A stretch of 64,000 nt of DNA, taken from the NCBI GenBank assembly GCA_003149065.1, contig QGFZ01000003.1, positions 353,501-417,500 on the forward strand, read 5' to 3'. Below, piece by piece: positions 33,945 through 43,757 of the stretch. This DNA comes from Ruminococcaceae bacterium R-25. Its GTDB lineage: Bacteria > Bacillota > Clostridia > Saccharofermentanales > Saccharofermentanaceae. A program made the translations under genes and the position numbers. A model generated the notes under the pieces. The model was given only the letters and a program-made list of their open reading frames with translations. It ran no database searches and was not told the origin of the DNA. Numbering within the stretch: the first letter of the stretch is position 1; the number at the start of each line of letters is the position of its first letter.

Positions 33945-34226
33945 ATGAGTAGATCAACCAAAAAGGGCTATTACGTTCAGGACGCTCTCATGAAGAAGGT
34001 CGAGGCGTTGAATGCAGCCAACGACAAGAAGATTATCCAGACATGGTCTAGAGCTTCTACGATTTTCCCTGAATTCGTCGGCCACACAATTGCTGTATAC
34101 GACGGTCACAAGCATGTTCCGGTATACGTTACTGAGGACATGGTAGGACATAAGCTTGGCGAGTTCGCACCTACACGTAAGTTCGGCGGTCACACAAGCA
34201 ACGAGAAGTCCGCTTCTAACTCATAA
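33945..34226 (+). CDS. rpsS: 30S ribosomal protein S19
   Basis: 93 residues: [57 protein letters not shown] is split by short stretches but matches S19 throughout. S19 pairs with S13 in the 30S head. 12 bp after rplB. Confidence 0.97.
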   Translation: MSRSTKKGYYVQDALMKKVEALNAANDKKIIQTWSRASTIFPEFVGHTIAVYDGHKHVPVYVTEDMVGHKLGEFAPTRKFGGHTSNEKSASNS

Positions 34227-34239
34227 GGAGGAAATTTCT

Positions 34240-34716
34240 GTGGAAAAGATTATTTTAAGCAGAGACAATATTGAGAAGAACCGCGAGAAGATCCTCGAAG
34301 CTTATGCGGCACCTTCCAAGTCTTCAAATAAGCTCCCCACTCCTACAAAGAAGCAGAGAAAGCTTCTCGGAATGGGCAGAGACAGAGGAACAGCTACAGC
34401 TAAGTACGTTAGAATTGCTCCCCGTAAGGTAAGAGTAGTTGCTAACCTCATCAAGGGTAAGTCTTTAGATGATGCTTATGCTATCCTCACATACACACCC
34501 AAGGCAGCATCACCTGTTATCGCTAAGGTTTTGAAGTCTGCTGAAGCTAACGCTGTCAACAACTTCGACCTCTCCAGAGACAAGCTTTATGTTGCTGAGT
34601 GCATTTCCAATCCCGGCCCTGTTCTCAAGAGATACATCCCGAGAGCAAGAGGTTCGGCTAGTTCGATCAAGAAGAGAACAAGTCACGTTACTGTAGTTCT
34701 CAAGGAAAGGGTATAA
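34240..34716 (+). CDS. rplV: 50S ribosomal protein L22 with N-terminal extension
   Basis: Start is GTG at 34240, directly after AAGGAGGAAATTTCT; the in-frame Met at 34156 lies inside rpsS with no RBS. The product is 158 residues, whereas L22 is usually about 110-115. The L22 core begins near residue 50 ([22 protein letters not shown]) and ends with the tunnel hairpin RAKGSAS-like [21 protein letters not shown]. The first 50 residues ([20 protein letters not shown], then a Pro/Lys segment) are extra. Confidence 0.93.
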   Translation: MEKIILSRDNIEKNREKILEAYAAPSKSSNKLPTPTKKQRKLLGMGRDRGTATAKYVRIAPRKVRVVANLIKGKSLDDAYAILTYTPKAASPVIAKVLKSAEANAVNNFDLSRDKLYVAECISNPGPVLKRYIPRARGSASSIKKRTSHVTVVLKERV

Positions 34717-34728
34717 GGAGGTTTAAGC

Positions 34729-35478
34729 ATGGGTCAGAAAGTTAACCCTAATGGACTTAGAGTAGGCGTTATCGACGACTGGAGCTCACACTGGTATGCC
34801 GACAAGAACACCTTTTCCGATTGTCTTGTCGAAGATCAGAAGATCCGTGAGTTCGTTTTAAAGGCAGTTGAGCCTATCGCAAGAGGCAACGCCAAGAAGC
34901 CCGTAGACGAGAGCCGCACAAATGTTGCAGGCGTATCCAAGGTCATCATCGACCGTAAGGGCACAGACAGAATCAACGTTATTGTTAAGACAGCTCGTCC
35001 TTCACTCGTAGGTGGAGACAAGGGCTCAGGAAGAATGGCTCTTAAGGATGCACTTGAGAAGGAATTCAACAAGAACGTATCCAAGGATAAGAAGAGAGTA
35101 TTCACAGTTGATATCGAAGTTATCAAGAACAGTGATACAGATGCACTCCTCGTTGCTCAGAACATCGCTTCTCAGCTCGAGAACCGTGCAAGCTTCAGAA
35201 GAGCAATGAAGAGAGCAATGCAGATGGCTATGAAGCAGCCCGGTGTTCTCGGAATCAAGACAAAGTGCTCCGGCCGTTTGGGCGGTGCCGAGATCGCAAG
35301 ATCCGAGACATATCACGAGGGCACAATCCCGCTTCAGACACTCCGCGCAGATATCGATTATGGATTTGCTGAGGCAAAGACAACATACGGAATCATCGGC
35401 GTAAAGGTCTGGATCTACAAGGGTGAAGTATTCGGCCAGAAGAGCCAGTCAAAGAAGTCTGAAGGAGGAAAAGCTTAA
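34729..35478 (+). CDS. rpsC: 30S ribosomal protein S3
   Basis: 249 residues: [15 protein letters not shown], a KH-type middle, and [34 protein letters not shown]. Part of the mRNA entry channel. Its stop overlaps the rplP ATG by 1 nt. Confidence 0.97.
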   Translation: MGQKVNPNGLRVGVIDDWSSHWYADKNTFSDCLVEDQKIREFVLKAVEPIARGNAKKPVDESRTNVAGVSKVIIDRKGTDRINVIVKTARPSLVGGDKGSGRMALKDALEKEFNKNVSKDKKRVFTVDIEVIKNSDTDALLVAQNIASQLENRASFRRAMKRAMQMAMKQPGVLGIKTKCSGRLGGAEIARSETYHEGTIPLQTLRADIDYGFAEAKTTYGIIGVKVWIYKGEVFGQKSQSKKSEGGKA

Positions 35479-35909
35479 TGTTACTTCCTAAGAGAACAAA
35501 GTATAGAAAGCAGCAGAGAGGCCGTATGAAGGGCCAGGCTCACCGCGGCAACTTCGTAGCTTACGGTGATTACGGTCTTCAGGCTCTTGAACCTTGCTGG
35601 ATCAAGTCAAATCAGATCGAAGCTGCACGTATCGCAATCAACAGATACATCAAGCGTGGCGGTAAGGTATGGATCAAGATCTTCCCTGATAAGCCGGTAT
35701 CAAAGAAGCCTGCACAGGTCCGAATGGGTTCAGGTAAGGCAGCAAACGAGTACTGGTGCGCAGTAGTAAGACCTGGAAGAGTTCTTTTCGAGATCTCAGG
35801 TGTTACTGAAGAGCAGGCTAGAGAAGCCATGAGACTTGCTGGACATAAGCTCCCTTGCAAGACAAAGTTTATCGCAAAAGTAAAGGAGGAAAGCGCAAAT
35901 GAAGGTTGA
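35478..35909 (+). CDS. rplP: 50S ribosomal protein L16
   Basis: 143 residues: [25 protein letters not shown] and [20 protein letters not shown]. The RBS and start of rpmC lie within its last codons (11-nt overlap). Confidence 0.97.
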   Translation: MLLPKRTKYRKQQRGRMKGQAHRGNFVAYGDYGLQALEPCWIKSNQIEAARIAINRYIKRGGKVWIKIFPDKPVSKKPAQVRMGSGKAANEYWCAVVRPGRVLFEISGVTEEQAREAMRLAGHKLPCKTKFIAKVKEESANEG

Positions 35910-36099
35910 AGAAATCCGTAAGATGTCTGATGAAGAACTTTCTTCTGAGCTCGCCTCTTTGAAGGAAGAACTCTTCAAGCTCCGCTTCCAGCATGCAACA
36001 AACCAGCTCGATAATCCGGCTCAGATTGCACAGGTTAAGCGCGATATCGCTAGAGTAATGACAATTCAGCGCGAGAAGCAGCTCGCTGCTAATAAGTAA
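35899..36099 (+). CDS. rpmC: 50S ribosomal protein L29
   Basis: 66 residues, two-helix protein: [21 protein letters not shown] and [20 protein letters not shown]. Near the polypeptide exit. Overlaps rplP by 11 nt. Confidence 0.96.
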   Translation: MKVEEIRKMSDEELSSELASLKEELFKLRFQHATNQLDNPAQIAQVKRDIARVMTIQREKQLAANK

Positions 36100-36113
36100 G
36101 GAGGAGACGACAA

Positions 36114-36371
36114 ATGGCTGAGAGAAATTTAAGAAAAACCAGAGTCGGTCTCGTTACATCTGACAAGATGGATAAGACGATCACAGTTTCCGTCGTAGAG
36201 CACGTTAAGCACCCTCTTTACGGAAAGATCATGAAGAGAACATACAAGCTTAAGGCTCACGATGAGAACAATGAAGCTCACGAGGGCGATAAGGTTGAAG
36301 TTATGGAGACACGCCCGATTTCCAAGGATAAGCGTTGGAGACTCGTAAGTGTCGTTGAGAAGGCTAAGTAA
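36114..36371 (+). CDS. rpsQ: 30S ribosomal protein S17
   Basis: 85 residues of OB fold: [38 protein letters not shown] and [14 protein letters not shown]. 14 bp after rpmC with GGAGG. Confidence 0.97.
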   Translation: MAERNLRKTRVGLVTSDKMDKTITVSVVEHVKHPLYGKIMKRTYKLKAHDENNEAHEGDKVEVMETRPISKDKRWRLVSVVEKAK

Positions 36372-36395
36372 GGCGATTAAAGGAGGATATATCAG

Positions 36396-36764
36396 ATGAT
36401 TCAGGTTGAATCCAGACTCAGATCTGCCGACAATACCGGAGCAAAAGAGCTTCTCTGCATCAAAGTTTTGGGTGGCTCTTGGAGAAAGTACGCCAACATC
36501 GGTGACGTTATCGTTTGCTCCGTAAAGAGCGCTGCTCCCGGCGGCATGGTCAAGAAGGGTGATGTAGTTAAGGCAGTTGTCGTTCGTTCCAAGCAGGGCG
36601 TAAGACGTAACGACGGTTCTTATATTAAGTTCGACGAGAATGCGGCAGTCATCATTAAGGAAGACAAGAATCCCCGCGGAACTCGTATCTTTGGACCCAT
36701 AGCAAGAGAGTTAAGAGATAAGGATTACATGAAGATCCTCTCTCTCGCTCCGGAAGTTCTTTAA
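36396..36764 (+). CDS. rplN: 50S ribosomal protein L14
   Basis: 122 residues: [35 protein letters not shown] and [18 protein letters not shown]. Sits at the subunit interface. Confidence 0.97.
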   Translation: MIQVESRLRSADNTGAKELLCIKVLGGSWRKYANIGDVIVCSVKSAAPGGMVKKGDVVKAVVVRSKQGVRRNDGSYIKFDENAAVIIKEDKNPRGTRIFGPIARELRDKDYMKILSLAPEVL

Positions 36765-36778
36765 GGAGGAATAGACAC

Positions 36779-37132
36779 ATGGCTAAGAGTAACGTTCATG
36801 TAAAGAAAGACGACCAGGTCATTGTCATTTCCGGCAAGGACAAGGGCGCAAAGGGTAAGGTTCTCATGGTAGATGAGAAGAAGGGCAGAGTTTACGTTGA
36901 AGGCGTAAATATGGTCAAGAAGCATCAGAAGGCTAGAACTCAGACAGCTCCTTCCGGAATTGTTGAGAGAGAAGGTTCTATCGATGCATCCAACGTAATG
37001 CTCGTTGACCCCAAGACAGGCAAGCCCACAAGAGTTGGCTACCGTATCAACGAAGATGGTTCTAAGTCCAGAATCGCTAAGAGATCCGGCGAGGTCATCG
37101 ATACGGTTTCTAAGGCTAAGAAGGGGGAATAA
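36779..37132 (+). CDS. rplX: 50S ribosomal protein L24
   Basis: 117 residues with the KOW motif near the start (KKDDQVIVISGKDKGAKGKV). Assembly initiator protein of the 50S subunit. Only 3 bp separate it from rplE. Confidence 0.96.
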   Translation: MAKSNVHVKKDDQVIVISGKDKGAKGKVLMVDEKKGRVYVEGVNMVKKHQKARTQTAPSGIVEREGSIDASNVMLVDPKTGKPTRVGYRINEDGSKSRIAKRSGEVIDTVSKAKKGE

Positions 37133-37135
37133 TCA

Positions 37136-37675
37136 ATGACCAGATTAAAGGATAAGTACATTTCCGAAGTAGCACCTGCTCTTCAGGAGAAGTTCAAGTA
37201 CAGCTCACCTATGCAGATTCCGAAGGTCGACAAGATCGTCCTCAACATGGGTGTTGGTGAGGTTAAGGATAACCCGAAGGCTCTTGAGAGCGCTATGCGC
37301 GACATGGGCATCATTGCAGGCCAGAAGCCTGTAGCAACAACAGCAACAAAGTCAATCGCAGCCTTCAAGCTCAGAGAGGGCATGAAGATCGGATGCAAGG
37401 TTACTTTGAGAGGCGATAACATGTATTACTTCCTCGACAAGCTCGTTAGCCTTGCTCTTCCCCGTGTACGTGACTTCCGCGGAATCAGTCCTAATTCCTT
37501 CGACGGACACGGCAACTATGCGATGGGTATCAAGGAGCAGCTCATGTTCCCTGAAATCGACTACGATAAGATTGACAAGATTCGCGGTATGGACATCATC
37601 ATTGTTACTACTGCCGGAACAGACGAAGAGGCATTCGAGCTCTTGAAGCTCCTCGGTATGCCTTTCCGCAAGTAA
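37136..37675 (+). CDS. rplE: 50S ribosomal protein L5
   Basis: 179 residues: [37 protein letters not shown] and [18 protein letters not shown]. Binds 5S rRNA. Confidence 0.97.
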   Translation: MTRLKDKYISEVAPALQEKFKYSSPMQIPKVDKIVLNMGVGEVKDNPKALESAMRDMGIIAGQKPVATTATKSIAAFKLREGMKIGCKVTLRGDNMYYFLDKLVSLALPRVRDFRGISPNSFDGHGNYAMGIKEQLMFPEIDYDKIDKIRGMDIIIVTTAGTDEEAFELLKLLGMPFRK

Positions 37676-37693
37676 TTTGGAGGAGAATAACAC

Positions 37694-37879
37694 ATGGCAA
37701 AGAAGTCAATGATTCTTAAGTCTCAGAAGACACCCAAGTTTTCCACTCAGCAGCACAACCGTTGCAAGATCTGCGGAAGACCTCATGCTTATATCCGTAA
37801 GTACGGCATCTGCCGTCTCTGCTTCCGCGATTTGGCATACAAGGGAGAGATTCCGGGCGTAAGAAAGGCAAGCTGGTAA
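37694..37879 (+). CDS. rpsN: 30S ribosomal protein S14, zinc-binding type
   Basis: 61 residues with CKIC and CRLC zinc pairs (the C+ form) and the end [11 protein letters not shown]. This short form is typical of Firmicutes. Confidence 0.97.
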   Translation: MAKKSMILKSQKTPKFSTQQHNRCKICGRPHAYIRKYGICRLCFRDLAYKGEIPGVRKASW

Positions 37880-37932
37880 CAGTTTTCTTTCTTAAGAATT
37901 AGAACTGTCCATATTTAACAGGAGGAAGAATT

Positions 37933-38328
37933 ATGCAGATTACAGATGCAATCGCAGATATGCTTACAAGAATCCGCAATGCCGGTACTGCTGGACACGC
38001 TACAGTTGATGTTCCCCAGTCCAACATGAAGAAGGCTATTGCTCAGATTCTCCTTGATGAAGGATACATTGAGAAGTTTGAGACACTCGAGGGAAATACT
38101 CAGGGTGTTATCAGAATCACACTCAAGTATTCGGGCAGAAAGCCGGTTATCTCCGGAATCAAGAGAATCTCCAAGCCTGGTCTTCGTACCTATGCGGATA
38201 AAGAGAATCTGCCTCGCGTACTTAATGGCTTAGGCGTTGCTATCATCTCTACATCTAAGGGTGTTATGACTGATAAGCAGGCTAGAAAGCTTGGTGTAGG
38301 CGGCGAAGTTCTCGCTTATATTTGGTAA
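37933..38328 (+). CDS. rpsH: 30S ribosomal protein S8
   Basis: 131 residues: [17 protein letters not shown] and the C-terminal GEVLAYIW with [17 protein letters not shown]8 binds 16S helix 21 and in E. coli represses the spc operon. A structured 116-nt spacer follows. Confidence 0.97.
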   Translation: MQITDAIADMLTRIRNAGTAGHATVDVPQSNMKKAIAQILLDEGYIEKFETLEGNTQGVIRITLKYSGRKPVISGIKRISKPGLRTYADKENLPRVLNGLGVAIISTSKGVMTDKQARKLGVGGEVLAYIW

Positions 38329-38334
38329 TTTTGG

Positions 38335-38415
38335 GAAGGTCTCCTGGTGAGATCTTCTTAAAATATATACATCTCTGAAAAGCCTTGGGTTATGGCGACA
38401 TACCTGGCCCAAAGG
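38335..38415 (+). promoter_or_regulatory. Two hairpins in the rpsH-rplF spacer, one GNRA-capped
   Basis: GAAGGTCTC/GAGATCTTC (38335-38357, one G-U, loop CTGGT) is followed by a stem from CCTTGG to CCAAAGG (38383-38415) capped by TATG-GCGA-CATA, a GNRA tetraloop. No T-run, so not a terminator. Confidence 0.45.
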
Positions 38416-38444
38416 TTAAATCTCAAGAGCAGGAGGAAAAATTT

Positions 38445-38984
38445 ATGTCAAGAATCGGCAGAATGCCCATAGTCGTTCCTGCAGGCGTTGATGTTAAGAT
38501 CGACGGCCAGCACGTAACGGTTAAGGGCGGCAAAGCAGAGCTCTCACTTGATGTTCATCCGGACATCACAGTAAAGCTGGAGGATGGACAGATCACAGTT
38601 ACTCGTCCTTCCGATGACAAGAATCATCGTGCACTCCACGGCCTTACAAGAGCACTCATTCAGAATATGGTAACCGGCGTACACGAGGGTTTCACAAAGA
38701 CATTGGAAATCAACGGTGTAGGTTACAGAGCATCTAAGGCTGGTAACAAGGTTACATTCAACCTTGGTTATTCACATCCTATCGAGATGGTTGAACCCGA
38801 GGGCATCACAATCGATGTCAAAGACAACCAGGTTATCGTTCAGGGCGCTGACAAGCAGCTCGTAGGCGAGACCGCAGCAAAGATCCGTTCTCTTAGAGTT
38901 CCTGATGTTTATAAGGGCAAGGGTATTAAGTATGCCGGCGAGCACCTTATCATCAAGGAAGGTAAGACCGGTGCTAAGAAGTAA
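38445..38984 (+). CDS. rplF: 50S ribosomal protein L6
   Basis: 179 residues from the ATG at 38445, which has AGGAGG upstream; the open frame upstream to 38385 crosses the hairpin region and has no RBS. MSRIGRMPIVVPAGVDV, and the C-terminal signature RVPDVYKGKGIKYAGE. Located near the factor-binding site. Confidence 0.97.
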   Translation: MSRIGRMPIVVPAGVDVKIDGQHVTVKGGKAELSLDVHPDITVKLEDGQITVTRPSDDKNHRALHGLTRALIQNMVTGVHEGFTKTLEINGVGYRASKAGNKVTFNLGYSHPIEMVEPEGITIDVKDNQVIVQGADKQLVGETAAKIRSLRVPDVYKGKGIKYAGEHLIIKEGKTGAKK

Positions 38985-39006
38985 GGCGCAAAGGGGGTAA
39001 ATCAAC

Positions 39007-39375
39007 ATGATTGGTAGAATTGATAAAAACGAAATTCGCAAGAGAAAGCATGTTCGTGTAAGAAAGAAGATTTCCGGAACAACAGAGTGCCCTCGTCTTT
39101 GCGTATACAGAAGCAACAGCCACATTTACGCTCAGATCATCGATGATACAAAGGGAGTTACACTTGTTAGTGCTTCTACACTCGACAAGGAAATCAAGGG
39201 CTCCGTATCCGTTGGCAGCAACATCGAGGCAGCTAAAGCAGTTGGCAAGCTTGTCGGTGAGCGCGCTATTGCCAAGGATATCAAGGACGTAGTATTTGAC
39301 CGTGGCGGATATCTCTATCACGGAAGAGTACAGGCTTTGGCAGAGGCGGCAAGAGAAGCCGGTCTCTCATTCTAA
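39007..39375 (+). CDS. rplR: 50S ribosomal protein L18
   Basis: 122 residues: [21 protein letters not shown] and [20 protein letters not shown]. Binds 5S rRNA with L5. Confidence 0.97.
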   Translation: MIGRIDKNEIRKRKHVRVRKKISGTTECPRLCVYRSNSHIYAQIIDDTKGVTLVSASTLDKEIKGSVSVGSNIEAAKAVGKLVGERAIAKDIKDVVFDRGGYLYHGRVQALAEAAREAGLSF

Positions 39376-39393
39376 TCGGGAGGAGCAAATTAG

Positions 39394-39912
39394 ATGGCTT
39401 TAGAGTCTAAGAACATTTCAAGAGAAGAAAAGAAGGATAAAGAGTTCGAAGAGCGCGTTATCCACATCGGCCGTGTTTCCAAGACTGTTAAGGGCGGTAA
39501 GAACATGAGATTTGCTGCTCTCGTAGTTATCGGTGACAGAAAGGGTCGTGTAGGTAAGGGCATCGGTAAGTCCACCGAAGTTCCGGACGCTATCAGAAAG
39601 GGTATCGAAGAAGCAAAGAAGAACATCGTTGATGTTTCTATCGTTAACGGTACTATCCCTCACGAGACAATCGGTGAATTCGCTGCAGCTCACATCGTTA
39701 TGAAGCCTGCTGCAAACGGTACCGGTGTTATCGCCGGCGGTCCTGTTCGTTCAGTATGCGAACTCGCTGGTATCACAGATATCCGTACAAAGTCTATCGG
39801 ATCCAACAATCCTAATAACATGGTCAACGCTACTATCGAGGGCCTTAAGTCCTTGAAGTCCGTAGAAGAAGTTGCAAGACTTCGCGGTAAGTCCGTTGAC
39901 GAGATTAAGTAA
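39394..39912 (+). CDS. rpsE: 30S ribosomal protein S5
   Basis: 172 residues: N-terminal dsRNA-binding-like domain ([40 protein letters not shown]) and C-terminal [20 protein letters not shown]. Acts in decoding fidelity. Confidence 0.97.
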   Translation: MALESKNISREEKKDKEFEERVIHIGRVSKTVKGGKNMRFAALVVIGDRKGRVGKGIGKSTEVPDAIRKGIEEAKKNIVDVSIVNGTIPHETIGEFAAAHIVMKPAANGTGVIAGGPVRSVCELAGITDIRTKSIGSNNPNNMVNATIEGLKSLKSVEEVARLRGKSVDEIK

Positions 39913-39926
39913 GGAGGCCCGCTCAA

Positions 39927-40106
39927 ATGGCTAACATTAAGATTACGCTTGTCAAGAGCATTAATAAGGCAAGAGAGTCCGAGAAGGCTACAGTAAGAGC
40001 TTTGGGCTTAAAGAAGATCGGTCAGACTGTTGAGAAGGCTGACAATGAGGCTACACGCGGCATGATCAAAAAGGCTGTTAACTACGTAGCCGTAGAAGAG
40101 AATTAA
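39927..40106 (+). CDS. rpmD: 50S ribosomal protein L30
   Basis: 59 residues, MANIKITLVKSINKA then TVRALGLKKIGQTVEKADN. AAGGAGG lies 9 bases upstream, and the gene fills the space between rpsE and rplO as in other spc operons. Confidence 0.95.
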   Translation: MANIKITLVKSINKARESEKATVRALGLKKIGQTVEKADNEATRGMIKKAVNYVAVEEN

Positions 40107-40118
40107 TGGAGGTGCCAC

Positions 40119-40562
40119 ATGAAGCTCAATGAAATGACTTCCGCAGGCAACGTAAAAGCATATCGTAAGGGAAGAGGTCCCGGATCCGGTAATGGTAAGA
40201 CAGCAGGCCGTGGCCACAAGGGCCAGAACGCTCGTTCAGGCGGCGGTGTACGTCCCGGTTTCGAAGGTGGCCAGATGCCCCTTTACAGACGTCTCCCTAA
40301 GAGAGGCTTCAACAACAAGAGATTTGCTCCTGCTTACATTGAAGTAAACATCGGAGATCTTGAGGTTTTCGATAACGGAACAGCAGTAGATGCTAAGGCT
40401 CTTTCTGAAAAGGGCATCATCACTCTTCCTAAGAACAACGACGGCATCAAGATTCTCGGCAACGGTGAGCTCACAAAGAAGCTCGATGTAACAGCTGCTA
40501 AGTTCACAGCTTCAGCAAAAGAGAAGATTGAAAAGGCCGGAGGCACGGCTACGGAGGGCTAA
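40119..40562 (+). CDS. rplO: 50S ribosomal protein L15
   Basis: 147 residues: [46 protein letters not shown]. Five bp before secY. Confidence 0.97.
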   Translation: MKLNEMTSAGNVKAYRKGRGPGSGNGKTAGRGHKGQNARSGGGVRPGFEGGQMPLYRRLPKRGFNNKRFAPAYIEVNIGDLEVFDNGTAVDAKALSEKGIITLPKNNDGIKILGNGELTKKLDVTAAKFTASAKEKIEKAGGTATEG

Positions 40563-40567
40563 TATTC

Positions 40568-41911
40568 ATGAACGGTATTTTCGATACTGCAGTAAATGCT
40601 TTTCGTGTAGAGTCTATACGTAAAAGACTGCTCTATACCTTCATGATCCTGGGTATCTTTATGCTCGGCGGCCTCGTACCTGTACCGGGACTCGACGGTG
40701 AGAAGTTCACTCAAGTTATCCGTCAGTGGGGCCAGCTCGGTAGCATCATGGATCTCATCTCAGGTGGTGGTCTATTACATGCATCAATCTTGTCACTTGG
40801 TGTATCACCTTACATCAACGCATCGATCATCATCCAGCTTTTGACTGTCGTTATCCCTCCTTTGGAAGAACTTTCCAAAGAAGGTGAAGCTGGCAGAAAG
40901 AAGATGGATAAGATCACTCGTATATCGGCAATCGTCCTGGCATTCGTCCAGTCCTGCCTGTTCTGCTATTCAACACGTTCTGCATTGAATGCCGCTCTTC
41001 CTACATGGCTCAACGCAGCACTTGTTATCCTGGCATTCACAGCAGGCGCCGCTATCGTTGTCTTCTTAGGTGAGAAGATCAACGATAAGGGTATCGGCAA
41101 CGGTGTATCTTTAATCATCTTTGCAGGTATCGTTACACGTCTTCCCGAAATGGCTAAGACACTTTACGAGAAGTGTGTTGATATCAGTGACTCAATTGAA
41201 AATGCGGCTCTTGGTATTATTGTCGGAATTCTTGTATTCATCGCGGTAACAGCTATCTCGATTCTCATCATCGTATTCGTTCTTTATGTTCAGAATGCTG
41301 AGAGAAGAATTCCTGTACAGTACTCAAAGAAGGTTATCGGCAGACAGACTCGTGGTGGTAACAGAGACTATATCCCGCTCAAGGTTAATATGTCCGGTGT
41401 TATGCCTGTTATCTTTACAATGTCTCTTTTGGCTATTCCTTCCATTATCGTAAACATGTTCTTAAGCAACAGCGATAATGCAGCAGTCACATGGATCAAG
41501 GAATCATTCACAGGAAGCGCTTACTACTACATAATCTACTTCCTTCTCGTAATCGGATTTACATTCTTCTACACACAGATCAATTTCCATCCTGTAGAGA
41601 TTGCAAACAACATTACAAAGAACGGCGGTATGATCAACGGTATCAGATCTGGTAAGCCTACGACTGATTTCATCAAGTCAACTGCTTTCAGACTTAACTG
41701 GGTTGAAGCATTCTTCCTTGTTCTTGTCTGCATCGTTCCTACGATCATCGGTATCCTTACAGGATTCCAGAACGTCTGGTTCGCAGGTACATCCGTATTG
41801 ATCCTTACAGGTGTTGCCAACGACCTGATCGTTCAGGTTGAAGGTGAACTCGAGATCAGAAGCCCTAAGGGATTCCTCGAAGATCTCACTATCAAGACCG
41901 GCAGAAGATAA
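40568..41911 (+). CDS. secY: Preprotein translocase subunit SecY
   Basis: 447 residues with about ten membrane segments; PYINASIIIQLL near residue 80 and INDKGIGNGVSLIIFAGI are SecY signatures, and RRIPVQYSKKVIGRQTRGG lies in the ribosome-binding loop. Forms the SecYEG channel. It is the last gene of the operon: a strong terminator follows, and adk, map, infA, rpsM, rpsK, rpoA and rplQ, which often follow, are absent. Confidence 0.97.
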   Translation: MNGIFDTAVNAFRVESIRKRLLYTFMILGIFMLGGLVPVPGLDGEKFTQVIRQWGQLGSIMDLISGGGLLHASILSLGVSPYINASIIIQLLTVVIPPLEELSKEGEAGRKKMDKITRISAIVLAFVQSCLFCYSTRSALNAALPTWLNAALVILAFTAGAAIVVFLGEKINDKGIGNGVSLIIFAGIVTRLPEMAKTLYEKCVDISDSIENAALGIIVGILVFIAVTAISILIIVFVLYVQNAERRIPVQYSKKVIGRQTRGGNRDYIPLKVNMSGVMPVIFTMSLLAIPSIIVNMFLSNSDNAAVTWIKESFTGSAYYYIIYFLLVIGFTFFYTQINFHPVEIANNITKNGGMINGIRSGKPTTDFIKSTAFRLNWVEAFFLVLVCIVPTIIGILTGFQNVWFAGTSVLILTGVANDLIVQVEGELEIRSPKGFLEDLTIKTGRR

Positions 41912-41937
41912 TAAAACTGCTTTAAAAGTATCTTTCA

Positions 41938-41970
41938 AGAGGCTGTCTCAAATGAGACGGCCTCTTTTTT
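41938..41970 (+). terminator. Terminator of the S10-spc operon
   Basis: 13-bp stem AGAGGCTGTCTCA/TGAGACGGCCTCT (one T-G) with a 2-nt loop and six T. Confidence 0.93.
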
Positions 41971-41994
41971 ATATTCAATACGCTTTTGCTGGAT

Positions 41995-42000
41995 TATAAT
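41995..42000 (+). promoter_or_regulatory. -10 element immediately before the Mbeg1-like gene
   Basis: Perfect TATAAT ends 7 nt before the ATG at 42008, so the start codon would be at or next to the first transcribed base. No good -35 match and no Shine-Dalgarno are present. Confidence 0.5.
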
Positions 42001-42007
42001 AAGCGCT

Positions 42008-43162
42008 ATGGGAAACTTACTTGATTATCTGGCATGGAGAGGCGATCTGCCTTTCTCAAGAGATCCTTTCAACAGCATCGACGCATGTTTACTGTCGTCG
42101 CTGTCTTATATTGACTTCACCGATATCGTTCCCGGAAAAGGAAAGGGAAAGGTAACGATGAGGGAAGCTTCCAAGCAGTTCTTTAAGCTTCATTCAGCAG
42201 AAGAGCTCTCCAATGACAAGTCATTTATCAACTTCTGTCCTTCAATCTTAAAGGCTCTCGCCGAGAGCAACAGGTTCAGGGGAGCCATGCTCTCGAACTT
42301 CGTTGATGATACGGATATCGGCAGGGAGATCCAGTTTGGCGCGCTTGAAATAGAGACATCAGACGGCGTGGCTTTCATATCTTTCAGAGGAACCGATGAC
42401 AGGATAATCGGCTGGAAGGAAGACTTTAACTTAAGTTACATGACGGTTCCTGCTGAGACAGAAGCCGTGCTCTATATGCAGGAAGTAATGGGTGGAAGGA
42501 CACAGGAGATCCGCATGGGAGGCCATTCCAAAGGCGGACATCTGGCAATCTACGCAGCAACCCAGACTCTGCCTGAGATCGCACAGCGGATAAAGAATAT
42601 CTACAGTTTTGACGGTCCGGGATTCGGCTTTAATAAGGAGATCCTTGAAACGCCCCAGTTTACGTTCATAGAGCAGAAGATCGAAAAGTTCATTCCCCAG
42701 ACTTCCATTGTTGGAAGACTTTTGACGAGTTCCGTAAGACCTATGGTCATCAGGAGCAATGAACACGGAATAATGCAGCATAATCCGCTTTCCTGGGAGG
42801 TTGAAGGCAAGGAGTTCTATGAGCTCGCATCAACTGATAAGGTAAGCGATACATTTGAAGAGACCCTCTCATCCTGGCTCGATGAGATGAGCTTTTTACA
42901 GAGAAAAGTGTTTGTGGATGACCTTTTCTCGGTGTTTGAAGCATCAGGAGCTGATACGATGAGCTCAATGACTAAGGTAGGCATAAAGGGAACCAGAGCC
43001 ATGATCACGCGTATGAAAGAGATAAACGATTCAAGCGGCAGGGTCAGGACATTAGTTAAGCTCTTCTTTGTAAACCTTGATGTAGTCAAGGAAGGCAAAG
43101 AGGCGCTGGCCGACAAAAAAGATGCTTTAGTCGACAAGATCAAAAAGACCGGAAAGAAATAA
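42008..43162 (+). CDS. Mbeg1-like (DUF2974) alpha/beta-hydrolase
   Basis: 384 residues beginning GNLLDYLAWRGDLPFSRDPFNSIDACLLSSLSY, split here by family knowledge: this opening is the conserved start of Mbeg1-like proteins, which fixes the ATG. FISFRGTDD and the nucleophile elbow GGHSKGGHLAIYAA (catalytic Ser in GHSKG) mark a lipase-like hydrolase. Substrate unknown. The start lacks a Shine-Dalgarno and sits right behind TATAAT, suggesting a leaderless mRNA. The phosphatase gene follows after 3 bp. Confidence 0.88.
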   Translation: MGNLLDYLAWRGDLPFSRDPFNSIDACLLSSLSYIDFTDIVPGKGKGKVTMREASKQFFKLHSAEELSNDKSFINFCPSILKALAESNRFRGAMLSNFVDDTDIGREIQFGALEIETSDGVAFISFRGTDDRIIGWKEDFNLSYMTVPAETEAVLYMQEVMGGRTQEIRMGGHSKGGHLAIYAATQTLPEIAQRIKNIYSFDGPGFGFNKEILETPQFTFIEQKIEKFIPQTSIVGRLLTSSVRPMVIRSNEHGIMQHNPLSWEVEGKEFYELASTDKVSDTFEETLSSWLDEMSFLQRKVFVDDLFSVFEASGADTMSSMTKVGIKGTRAMITRMKEINDSSGRVRTLVKLFFVNLDVVKEGKEALADKKDALVDKIKKTGKK

Positions 43163-43165
43163 TCA

Positions 43166-43714
43166 ATGCTTTACATAATGAGACACGGGAAGACCGACTG
43201 GAATCTGCTCCATAAACTCCAGGGCAGGACGGATATCCCGCTTAATGACATGGGAATAAAGATGGCCAAAGAGGCCTGTGAACGCTATAAAGACGTTCAC
43301 TTTGACGTATGCTTCTGTTCGCCCCTTACAAGGGCAAGACAGACCGCAGAACTGGTCTTAGAGGGCAGGAATGTGCCGGTCATAATAGATGACAGACTCG
43401 CCGAGATGGGATTCGGTATCTATGAAGGCGTAGAGGAAGTATTCGAAAAACACGATTGTCCTGTAAGAGTCTTATTCTTCAATCCCGAAGAATATGAGGC
43501 TGTAAATGGTGCTGAGAGCCTGGAAGACCTTTTAAAGAGGACCAATGAGTTCCTGGAAGAAGTGGCATATCCTCTGGTAAAAGAAGGCAAGGACATTCTG
43601 ATACTCGGGCACGGTGCTATGAACTCAGCGATCATAGGCAATGTAAAGCATAAACCCCTGAAGGAATTCTGGGCAGAAGGCATTGAAAACTGCAAGCTTA
43701 TAAAGCTCCTTTAA
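43166..43714 (+). CDS. Histidine phosphatase family protein
   Basis: 182 residues: RHGKTDWN (catalytic His at residue 6) near the start, SPLTRARQTAE, and the C-terminal ILGHGAMNSAI with the second histidine. Phosphoglycerate-mutase-like branch; substrate undetermined. Confidence 0.9.
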   Translation: MLYIMRHGKTDWNLLHKLQGRTDIPLNDMGIKMAKEACERYKDVHFDVCFCSPLTRARQTAELVLEGRNVPVIIDDRLAEMGFGIYEGVEEVFEKHDCPVRVLFFNPEEYEAVNGAESLEDLLKRTNEFLEEVAYPLVKEGKDILILGHGAMNSAIIGNVKHKPLKEFWAEGIENCKLIKLL

Positions 43715-43757
43715 ATATCTCCATAAAAGGAGCGACCACCCGGGAAAGGGTGGCCGC
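43705..43757 (+). repeat. Two consecutive hairpins after the phosphatase gene
   Basis: GCTCCTTT/AAAGGAGC (43705-43712 with 43726-43733) starts in the stop region, and GCG-A-CCACCC/GGGTGG-C-CGC (43732-43757) follows. No T-run, so termination is uncertain. Confidence 0.5.
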
